Positions 55,134 to 64,000 of a stretch of 64,000 nucleotides of DNA are shown piece after piece. The notes below the pieces were generated by a model. It saw nothing but the letters and a program-made list of their open reading frames with translations, searched no databases and was not told the DNA's origin. The stretch is from Smallanthus sonchifolius. Its lineage: Eukaryota > Streptophyta > Magnoliopsida > Asterales > Asteraceae. The number at the start of each line of letters is the position of its first letter. Within the stretch, counting starts at the first letter, position 1. The stretch covers positions 558,001 through 622,000 of the forward strand of contig JAKNSE010000037.1 of NCBI GenBank assembly GCA_023525975.1, written 5' to 3'. Both the position numbers and the translations under genes were made by a program.

Positions 55134-57250
55134 TAGGAAAATGATCATGTGTAAACCCAATTTTATTATGTAAGCCAAAAAACCAATTTGAGCCACTAAT
55201 TTAATTTAACATATAATAATTAGTGGATGAGATTAATTTTGACTTTTTATTTTAGAAATGAGTGGCTAGGATTGTTTAAGGGGTATAAGAGTCATTGTGA
55301 CTATCAATTTTTTAATTAATTTTTTTAAAACTAATTCCCCCATTTTTCTTTAGACTTTAACAACTTTTTTATACATTGTTATTTTTTTAAAGAAAATATA
55401 ACATAAAAACGAGCATTTTTTTATCTTTAATTCGGTTATAGTCTCGAAGTTTTTTTTGATATTTTTTTAACGTTTTTTATTACATATATGTAACAAACAC
55501 TTACATATATGTAATATAAATATAAATGTAAGTGTTCAAACTTTCCATCCATTTTTTCAAAAACTCTCCTCTCTTTTAGAACACAAATAGCTTTGTATAC
55601 AATATCATTTTTATAAAAAAAAAACTACAACATAAAATATAGCGCTTTATTATCTTTAATCTCAGTATAGTTTTGCTATATAATTATTTTTATTGTTGTA
55701 TAGGTAATTTGAACATAAATGATATTGTTCATCCAAAAACCATGAATCACGAGATCAATTGTTGTTTTATTTATATTTTTTATCCAACTTTTTTTACACG
55801 TAATATGAACATACATGATATTGTTCATCCAAAAACCCTGAACCACGAGATCAATTATCGTTGTATTTACATTTTTGATCTAGCTTCTTTTTTTTTACAG
55901 ATTGGCTATTTAAATTTAAGATTCATTCTACGTAATAACATTCATATGTAAAATTTATATGGGAACTTGTAATAGCAAGTTACATTTTGTTCCATTACAT
56001 ATATGTAATATGATATTATATATGTAATGTGATACTACATATATGTAACAATAAGATATTACATATACGTAATATGATATTACATATGTGTAATATTATA
56101 TTACACATATATAATTTTTTATTTTATATAATATGAACAATTACATATATGTTTAAAAAATGTAACATATTTGTTTAATTTTTTTAAAAAGAAAACTAAA
56201 AATCTCTAATTAGAAAATCTTTAACTTTTTTAAAGAAAAGTAATTAGAAAACTATAAATTAAAAAAAATAATTTGTTAAAAAATATAACATTATATAAAA
56301 AACTTATTAAAATTAAAATAAATGGGGTGAAGTTAGTTTAAAGAATACTAATTAGATTAACACAATTATTGGTTTTTTTTAACGAAAATAAATTAATTTG
56401 GTTTTTGAATAAAAAAGTGATGAGTTTTTTGAATGAACAAATTTATGTGTTTTGTTTTTTTTTATGAACATGTTAGATTAACATATTTATATCCGGGTTT
56501 TGGATAAAAAGTTATTAATTTTATAAAAGGAAGAAACTTTTTAAAAAAATGGGATAAATTTGAAAGAATAATATTTATGTTTATATTTACATGTATGTAA
56601 CTGTTCGTTACATACATATAATAACTGACGTTCAAAAAAAATTTACAAAAAAAGGTTGTAATGTAATAAAAATGAGGGGGGATATTTTCAAAAAAAAGAT
56701 ATGGAAATTTGAGAAGGTGGAATCTTTTATTTAAAAAAATGGGTGAGGTATGTAATTACCATATGTAATTGTTTATAGTTTGATATATGCAATTTATACA
56801 TATTATATAGTATGACAAAAACACTATACAAAAAGTTATTAGTATTCTAAAAAATAGGGGCAATATTTTTAAAAAATGTGGAATATTGAACAATTAAATT
56901 ATGTTTATATTACATATATGTAACTGTTCCTTACATGTATATAGCAACAAACGTTAAAAAAAATAAAAATTTATATAGCAAGGCTATACTCAAATTAAAG
57001 ATAAAAAGAGGCTCAATTTAATGGTGTATTTTTTTATAAAAAAATAACATTGTATAAAAAAGTTATTAATATTTAAAAGAGAAGGGGGAAACTTGATTAG
57101 GTGGAATATTTAAATATTAAAAAATGATGGGAATGCTACATTTACCAAAATACCCTTATAATAATAAAAAAATGATTATGGGTTGTCTTTTTCTTATTGG
57201 GTTAATTGGTTTACACATGAAAGTGTGGTTTACAAATGATCTCTACCATA
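55134..57250. mobile_element. Foldback-type element E5, about 2.1 kb
   Basis: Left TAGGAAAATGATCATGTGTA with AACCC and right (complement) TATGGTAGAGATCATTTGTA with AACCAC are inverted ends like those of E3. The interior is AT-rich and holds long runs of ACATATATGTAA-type palindromes (55470-56160, 56580-56940). A 104-bp tandem pair at 55702-55890 keeps one frame open (55673-55951), but the frame has no recognisable domain. No transposase. Confidence 0.75.
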
Positions 57251-57266
57251 TATATATATATATATA
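57251..57266. repeat. (TA)n junction between E5 and E6
   Basis: Eight TA units between CTCTACCATA and TAGGGAATGA. Confidence 0.9.
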
Positions 57267-57578
57267 TAGGGAATGATTCAAATATTAACCAACTTTTTAT
57301 GTGATAACCGTGCTAACCACTATCAAACAATCACATAATTTATAAATTATTTTTTCTTTTAATTCTTAAAAGAGTATTTAAGTATCGTGAACATATATCT
57401 TGAACATAAATACGGAAATGATTAGTCTTACATATATGTACCAAATAATGTTACATATACGTGACACATAGTGTTTACGTATGTGTAACATTATTTGGTA
57501 CGTATACGTAACACTATGTTTGAGAGTGGTTATCATAGTTATCACATAAATATTGGTTAACATTTGAAACTCACCCTA
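57267..57578. mobile_element. Foldback element E6, 312 bp
   Basis: Left TAGGGAATGATTCAAATATT and right (complement) TAGGGTGAGTTTCAAATGTT continue as inverted repeats with TTATGTGATAAC in both arms. The core has GTTACATATACGTGAC and TACGTATACGTAAC palindromes. TATATATA on the right side. Confidence 0.85.
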
Positions 57579-58738
57579 TATATATAAAACTATCATCTCT
57601 AGTGTTTTTAATTAATCAATTGAAATTAATCCCACACATAATGAAATTTATCCTACACGTATGAAAAAAAACCTTAGTCCTCTATCTTGTACATTTAGAA
57701 CCAAAACATACGTGGGTACCTACATATATGTATATATAATTACATCATACCTACACATATGTGTGTACAAGTTTTTAGATTTTATTACATTTTAAAGTTA
57801 ACTTGAACTAAATTTACACATAAGTATACATAATTACATTAAAAAAATATATACGAAAAGATTAATAGTTACACATGTGTAGGTTGAAATCTCAAAATCC
57901 GCAAACAAAATTTAGGGACTGCATATATATATACGTATAGGTTGAAACTTCATATATGTGTATGTGAACTCTCATGAGCTACATATGTGTTGTTTCAAAC
58001 TCTCACGTGTTACATATTGTGTAGTTTGAAACTCTCACGTGTTACATATTGTGTAGGTTAAAACTCCATATGTGTAGGTTGAATATATATGTGTAGGTAT
58101 GACGTAATTATGTACCGATGAAATACCTTGTTTGTGTAGGTTTTTCTCTGTAAATTTAATACCTACAAATGACGACTACATATGTGTAGGTTGTTAATTC
58201 TTTATGTAAAATTGGATAGTTGGTGTAGAAAAAATATCTTCATATATTTTTGGTGTACTATTTTATTTATGTTAACATAAAATGTGATAAAAACAAAAAA
58301 AATTGGTACCTACATATATGTGGGATACATTTCAAATAGGCCTGTAAATGAACCGAACGTTCATGAACTTGTTCGGTGGAAAGTTCGTTTATGTTCAAAT
58401 AAATAAATGAATAGAGAACTAATGTTTGTTTCAATATGTGTAGGATAAGTTTTAACATGTGTAGAGTAAGTTTTGATATATGTAGGATAAATATTGAGAA
58501 CTTAATATATTCAAATTCATTTTTTTAATTTTCAACTACACATGTGTATAAGTATGTGTATGTTACGCATGTGTATATGTAGCTACCTACACTTTGATAT
58601 GTGTAGGATAAAACTTCATATATGTCTATGTGAACTCTCTTCAGCTTGTGTGTGTTGAAACTCTCACATGTGTAATATTGTCTAGTTTGAAGCTCCATAT
58701 CTGTAGGTTGGATACATAGGTCTAGGTATGACGTAACG
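57579..58738. repeat. Palindrome-rich tandem duplication, unit about 0.5-0.65 kb
   Basis: Two direct copies: about 57949-58585 and about 58612-58746 continued at 59889-60249. Shared blocks include ATGTGAACTCTC, GAAACTCTCAC, TAGGTATGACGTAA, TACATATGTGTAGGTTGTTA and ATGTTAACATAAAATGTGAT. The first copy has an extra segment of about 60 bp (58340-58397, CCGAACGTTCATGAACTTGT) that looks like a small transposon insertion. The second copy is split by a hAT element. Non-coding, full of TACACATATGTGTA-type palindromes. Confidence 0.7.
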
Positions 58739-58746
58739 ATGAAGAA

Positions 58747-59880
58747 CATGACGTCTCTGAGATTTCGGGTGCCATGTACGAGTAGAAATTCATTAATACG
58801 ACGTAACATTATAAACTAATCATCTAATTTTCTCTCTTTACATTTTTTTACTACCAGAAGGTTTTTTGTCAGACAAAACTTATGTATATCATATAACAAT
58901 AACTTATAACCTAATGACCTAATCATATGAGTTTCAAGTTTCAAGCAATCAAATAAGATCGAGAAATAAAAATGAATACAAAACACACATCATAAAAAGA
59001 AAGAAAAAAATAAAATAAAAAGAAACAAATTAGAAAAAAAAGCATAAAGGAAAAAAATAGAGAAATATTACAGCTAGTAAAGAAGTTATATTATAAAAAA
59101 GAAGTTATAATTTCAATGTAAAAAAATTCAGAAAAAACTGACCAAGCAAAGAAATAAAAAAAAGTGAGAACCTGTCACTCTCTTTTCACATCACAAAATC
59201 TCCTCTCTCCTTATATCTTCTCATAGTTGGAAAATCGCTATGCGCTAGTCGGGTGGTGGGATGGGGCCTAGGCCTAGACGGGATTAATCGGATTGGAATT
59301 TTTACATGTAATTTTTAGTTTTTTTTATATATATACACACATTTTTATAAGTAATTTTTATAAAAATGTTCATTTTTAAATATTTATACACATATTTGGC
59401 TGGAATTTGAAGGGGTTGGCTGAAAAATCCAGGTTTTTCCGGAAAATCCAAGGCTTTTGCCGGAATTTGGCCTAAAATTTCAGGTTTTTGCCAGAATTTT
59501 CGCAGGAATCTGGCCGCCTAGGCCCGCCTAGGCCCGATTCCGATTAATGGTCCGCCTAGCTAAAAATTACAAGTTAAATGGCCGCCCCCGATTTTTACAA
59601 TAATGTATCTTCTTTAGATTTTTCATCTTCTTTCACCTTTCTACCTTCTTCTTCTACATTCTTCTTCTTCTTCTTCTTCTTCTACCTTCACCTAAAAACA
59701 CAACCAGAGCATTCCGACCACTCCTTTCAACTGTCCAAGTACAGTCAAGAAGTGTCGCCTTACCACCCTGAAGCATTGCCACTGCTAAACATCCGGTATA
59801 TAAACGGATTTTTTTAGGTCTCTAGAAAATTTGGGCCCCTAAGCGGTCGCCCACCTCGCACCTGTTCAGGGCCTCCCCTG
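58747..59880. mobile_element. hAT-like element, about 1.13 kb
   Basis: An 8-bp direct repeat ATGAAGAA lies at 58739-58746 and 59881-59888. The right end is CAGGGGAGGCCCTG (complement) with AGGGGCCCAAATTTT beyond it, the CAGGG-type hAT terminus. The left end CATGACGTCTCTGAGATTTC is a decayed form. No transposase is encoded. A CTT microsatellite is at 59646-59682, and a pair of GCCTAGGC-rich inverted segments at 59240-59300 and 59505-59565 may be a nested MITE. Confidence 0.75.
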
Positions 59881-60249
59881 ATGAAGAACATCGTTTGTGT
59901 AGGTCGTTCTCTATAAATTTAGTACCTACACATGACGCCTACATATGTGTAGGTTGTTATCTCTTTATTTAATTTTAGAATAGTTGGTGTAAGAATAAAC
60001 TCTTCGTATATTTTTGGTGTAATATTGTATTTATGTTAACATAAAATGTGATAAAAACAAAAAATTTGGTATCTACGTATATGTAGGATACATTTTAAAT
60101 AAATAAATGAATAGAGAACTAATGTTTGTTTAAATATTTGTAGGATAAATATCAAGAAGTTAATACATTTAAATGCAATTTTTGAATTTTCAACTTCACA
60201 TGTGTATGAGTACGTGTATGTTATGCATGCGTATATATAGGTAACTATC

Positions 60250-60616
60250 AAGTCTCAATCGATTTAAACAAAAATAAGAACACACAATTTAGAATAAGCT
60301 TTCCAAGTTTTATTAATCCAGAAAATAACTCAAAACTAGATTAACTCTCATAACCTTAATCACATCTTTGATTAGGCTATATATAGACCATGACTCGGTT
60401 ACAATTAGAGACTAATAAGAACTCCTAATTAGATAATAAACCCACATGTTTATCTACTAATCTAACTAGCTCTTATAAATTAAATACAACCCATTTGATT
60501 TATCTCAAATTGATTATTAATTATTTACTAACCCAATTCCATTAGCTCGAAAACAGGACCATTATCCCGACCCATATGCTCGATCTCGGGAATTAGCCCA
60601 TATAGGCCAACGATCA
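60250..60616 (-). mobile_element. 3' LTR of a minus-strand copia element (low end approximate)
   Basis: On the minus strand it starts TGATCGTTGGCCTATATG after a purine tract GGGAATTAGGGGG (60616-60628) and has a TATA-like CTATATATAGCC near 60380. The other end is placed where the similarity to the duplicated host segment stops. The terminus there (GACTTGATA) does not match the start well, so the limit is tentative. Confidence 0.6.
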
Positions 60617-61997
60617 CCCCCTAATTCCCAACTAGGAAGTAGCTCTCGCATCTCGACAAACTTGACTCTTGCGAATGGTTTGGTCAATGTATCAGCTCGT
60701 TGCTTATCTCCACTAATGTACTCGATCAAAACTTGCCCCTTTTCAACACATTCTCGAATGTAATGGTATCTTGTGTCGATATGCTTGCTTCGACCATGAA
60801 TTACCATAATTTTCATAAGTGCTATAGCGGATTTATTATCAACTCGAATCACCATCGGTTGCACTTTTCTTCCCGTTATTTCACTATAGAGACCTCTGAG
60901 CTAAATTGTGTGACACGCTGCATATGTGGCAGCCATCAACTCGGCTTCACAAAACGACAAAGCCAACGTGTTCTGTTTTCGAGAACACCATGAAATCGGT
61001 GTATCTCCAAAATAAAACACATGTCTAGTTGTGCTTCTTCCATCATCTCTATCCATATTGTGACTGCTGTCACTATAACCTACTATCTCTCGGTTACCCA
61101 TTCTTTTAAACTTCAACCCGAAATTTATTGTTCCAGCTATATATCTCAGAATTTGTTTCGTTGCCACCACATGAGACTCCTTTATAGATTGCATATATCA
61201 GCTCGCAATTCCAACGGAATAAGACATGTCGGGTCTTGTATGCAATAAATACCGAAGACACCCTACTAGTCTTCTATAACCCGTAGCATCCACCGGTGTA
61301 CCATCTTCATCTTTAGACAATTTTATTCCCGGCTCTAAAGGACACTTTGTCGGGATACAATCCAACATACCCGGCTCGGCCAAAATCTTCTTGGCATAAG
61401 CTCCTTGCTTTATAGAAATACCCGAGTCATCTTGAACGACCTCTAGGCCATAGTATACCCAAATCACTCATTTTAAATTGCCTCTCCATTTGCTTTTTGA
61501 AGCCTTTGATTTTCTTTGTACTATAACTTGTAACAATAAGACCGTCCTCATAAACACCCGTGATAATCACACCATCTTCCATGTGCTTCATATAGATAGC
61601 TTGCTCTCGAATGCAATGTGTATAACCAAGAGACTTCAACGTACCATCGAGCTTGAGGTTCTAACCTCGGGGAGCTTGACGAAACCCATACAATGCTTTT
61701 GACAAACGATACACTTTGTGTTCGTGCCCTTTCTTAACAAATCCTTCCGTTTGACCAACATATACCTCCTCCTTCAAATCACCATGTAAAAATGCGGACA
61801 TTACGTCCAAATGGTGAACTTTTCCACCCCTCACGAGCCGTAATAGCGAGTAGGAGACGAAAGGTCTCCATTCGTGCTACCGGAGCAAAGACCTCATTAA
61901 AGTCAATACCGTGTTGTTGAACATAACCTTTGGCGACGAGTCTTGCTTTATACTTCACAGTTTTACCAGTTGCATCTCGCTTTAATTTATATACCCA
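60617..61997 (-). pseudogene. Minus-strand copia RT and RNase H
   Basis: From high to low: a KLKRDATGKTVKYKARLVAKG-like stretch is readable in pieces, then LSKALYGFRQAPRG with a TAG, SLGYTHCIREQAIYMKHMED, the catalytic region VYEDGLIVTS (YVDDLIVTG in relatives, so one aspartate is glycine), KKQMERQFKMSDLG, YYGLEVVQDDSGI, YRRLVGCLRYLLHTRPDMSY, and RNase H GYSDSSHNMDRDDGRSTT, RVDNKSAIALMK, SKHIDTRYHYIRE and ADTLTKPFARVKFVEMRELL. Several frame breaks. Inactive RT. Confidence 0.9.
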
Positions 61998-62419
61998 CTA
62001 GCTTAGACCCCGTGTAATACACACGGGTGAAAAATATCAATAAATAAATTTCTTAAATTTTATTTATTTATTTTACAGGTGTAAAAATATATTACTGTAT
62101 ACTAAGGGTATAAAACAAAATTCAAAATATGTAAAAAATAATATATAATTGGGTTTCGGAAATACGTCAATTACTATTTAATGTAATTTGACTTTCATTT
62201 ACTATTTGATTGAAAATAAAAATTACATAATTAGATTTCAAAGTTTTTTTTTTATAATAAAGGATAATTTAAAATAAATGTGTTTTATTAGTATAAATAG
62301 TAATTTATTAAAAGATATGGGTGCATTTAATAAGAGACAGAATCAGGAAAACAATGATAAGATTGAATATAGTGACGACACGTGTCATATAAAAACCTTT
62401 ATTTATTATATAGTATAGA
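61998..62419 (-). mobile_element. Non-autonomous Helitron, 422 bp
   Basis: On the minus strand it begins TCTATACTATATAATAAATA and ends in CTAG, preceded by a hairpin (CCCGTGT-GTATT-ACACGGG) about 11 bases upstream. It sits exactly between A and T of the copia RT codons GGT CTT AAA | TGG GTA TAT, so removing it restores the frame GLKWVYK without any duplication. These are the defining Helitron features. No Rep/helicase is encoded. Confidence 0.95.
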
Positions 62420-63420
62420 TTTAAGACCAATGGGTTTATGATTCACCGGAAGTTTCGTTAGAGTCCATGTTTTATTTTTCTCAATAGACTCTATCTCAAC
62501 TTCCATTGTTCTAGCCCAAAAATTGTTACTTTTCGCTTGTGAATAACATGTTGGTTCGTCATCTGTAACTAATAATAATTCCTCGGATTGCACTCGATTT
62601 ACCACATCTTGAATCACAAAATCATTTAATTTCCGTGGAATTAACTTTGGTCTCGACGAACGGCACAGCGGGGTAGGTTCAGCCCCTGATTCTGCAGTTG
62701 GTGGCGTTCCAGCCGTCGCTGGAGGTGGGCTCGCTGCCTGCGTAACAGCCCCTGCTTCCGGCGAGCTTCCTACTGTTCGTGCAGGTGATACAGGTGCTGA
62801 ATTGGACTCAGATTCAGCCCCTATGATGTCTTCTGAAGTGGGTTCTGGACCTAGGTCAGACTCCAAGTTTAACTCGGCTTCATTTAGAGACTGAACAGAG
62901 AATGTTCCACCTTCTGTTTCTGTTTTATCCCAGGGCTAACCTTGACTTTCAATGAACTCAACAAATCCATGACCATTTGCTTCAACATGCATCTTCCCAT
63001 ACCGATCACCGTCCGATTTCGTCTCTCTACCACCCCGTTTTGTTGAGGTGAATAGGGAGCTGTTAGATGCCACTTTGTTGCTTGCAATTCACACCAATCA
63101 TTGAACTCGATCGATGTGAACTCTCCTCCTCGATTGGTTCTAAACGTGCAAATCTTTAACCCCGTGTCTTTTTCAATCAACCCTTTGAACCTTTTGAACA
63201 CCTCGAAAGCTTGATCTTTTGTCTTTAGTAGATAACACCACATGTAACGTGAGAGGTCGTCAACAATCAAGAACGTGTACTTGTTTCCCGCCGGTGTACG
63301 AGGTGTGATCGGGCCACAAAGATCACCATGTAAGAGCTCGAGTGGTCTTGTAGCCCGATAGGATGCTTGTTCCGGGTAAGGCGTTTGAGTTTGCTTCCCT
63401 ATCAAACACGAGTCACAAAG
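62420..63420 (-). pseudogene. Minus-strand copia integrase and RT start
   Basis: From 63420 down: CDSCLIGKQTQTPYPEQASY, LELLHGDLCGPITPRTP, FLIVDDLSRYMWCYLL, TDxGGEF-like TNRGGEFTSIEFNDWC, APYSPQQNGVVERRNRTV (integrase). After a frame break near 62930 comes a Pro/Ala/Ser-rich linker and then SRPKLIPRKLNDFVIQDV, NFWARTMEVEIESIEKNKTW and KPIGLK, the start of the RT. The linker is typical of the integrase-RT join in copia. DNG of the integrase catalytic motif reads TNRG. Confidence 0.9.
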
Positions 63421-63428
63421 GTTAGTAG

Positions 63429-63826
63429 TAGGGGTGAGCAAATAACCGAACCGTAACCGAATTAACCGACTTAACCGAACCGAACAATTAACCGATGGTT
63501 CTGTTAAGCCGTAACTAATTAACCGAAAATTGTGGGTCGGTTTTGGTTACGGTGTTTGTCATAACCGAATTAACTGAACCGAACTTCGTTAATTTGAAAT
63601 ACATTTATTGGGCTATGACACTTCTGAATAAGCGTTTGGCTCTTTATAAATATACATAACTAACTTTTACATTTATATAGTTAATTATGATTAGAGTTCT
63701 TACTTAAAACCGATAAGCGGTTAACCGACCAAGCGGTTATAGTTATGGAAGAGGATATAACTGATCGGGCGGTTATGGTTATGGAAAAGGCCAAAACCAA
63801 CCCATAACCGACTTTGCACACTCCTA
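63429..63826. mobile_element. hAT MITE, 398 bp
   Basis: Ends TAGGGGTGAGCAAA and TTTGCACACTCCTA are inverted, with an 8-bp direct repeat GTTAGTAG at 63421-63428 and 63827-63834. Subterminal regions are full of AACCGAA/TTAACCGA motifs. It splits the copia frame between the pre-integrase and integrase domains. No coding capacity. Confidence 0.95.
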
Positions 63827-63834
63827 GTTAGTAG

Positions 63835-64000
63835 GACGAGAATTATGAGGCAAGCCATGTACCATCCCTTTGGTGCTTAGTTTCTTCATCGACTCGAAGT
63901 TGAGATGCCCAAAACGGGCATTCCAAAGCCAAGCAGGGTCGTCAATCTTTGACAGTAGGCAAATCGGGGTGCCGATGGTGAGTTGGATCTCATACAACTG
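63835..64000 (-). pseudogene. Minus-strand copia pre-integrase domain, runs off the window
   Basis: Reads IQLTIGTPICLLSKIDDPAW, LWNARFGHLNFESMKKLS and KGMVHGLPHNSR on the minus strand, which joins directly to PTNLCDSCL across the hAT MITE. The W-x-RFGHLN motif is the GAG-pre-integrase domain. Protease, gag and the 5' LTR lie beyond the right edge. Confidence 0.9.

Noticed and set aside
59578..59817. 79-codon frame with a phenylalanine run as a secreted protein
   Set aside because: The run is a CTT microsatellite inside a hAT element; no conserved motif.

Overview
The window is nuclear DNA of a dicot plant. It carries TIR-NBS-LRR (TNL) disease-resistance gene relics, a class absent from grasses, in a dense matrix of plant LTR retrotransposons (Ty1/copia and chromodomain-bearing Ty3/gypsy), a LINE, hAT and MULE-like DNA transposons, a Helitron and many foldback MITEs. 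The style of the LINE, gypsy and TNL sequences reminds me of Asteraceae; that is an impression, not a database result. I found no intact host gene, tRNA, genuine rRNA gene or CRISPR array. Nearly every coding stretch is broken, which suits an old resistance-gene cluster overrun by transposons.

Layout. 1-1700: 3' end of an LTR element and a short tandem repeat. 1686-8280: two related LTR-like blocks in inverted orientation, flanking a TNL promoter fragment and a minus-strand copia pol relic. 8331-17560: a minus-strand LINE split by a 7.5-kb copia-type element that shows gag but only a scrap of pol; that element carries an 850-bp hAT element with a perfect 8-bp target duplication. 17640-23463: TNL1, eight exons with consistent splice phases but at least five disabling lesions. 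24428-40932: gypsy A, with gypsy B inserted in its 5' LTR and a Cassandra-type TRIM (5S-like LTRs) inserted in B. 40933-42925: scraps of copia and gypsy elements plus two foldback elements sitting in (TA)n. 43325-52340: TNL2, whose leader holds a 2.5-kb island of DNA transposons and whose TIR exon is split by a nearly complete copia element (266-bp LTRs, target duplication ATATC). 52926-57578: a chain of four foldback elements joined through (TA)n tracts. 57579-60249: palindrome-rich tandem duplication with a hAT insertion. 60250-64000: minus-strand copia element interrupted by a 422-bp Helitron and a 398-bp hAT MITE.

How the parts relate. The three TNL upstream copies (3903, 17880, 43325) and the extra 5' fragment at 17640 show that the locus grew by segmental duplication before transposons took it apart. 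Comparing TNL1 with TNL2 gives the pre-insertion sequence and so dates several insertions relative to each other. The most unusual content is the family of (TA)n-bounded foldback elements, which form head-to-tail chains and share short palindromes such as TACATATATGTA.
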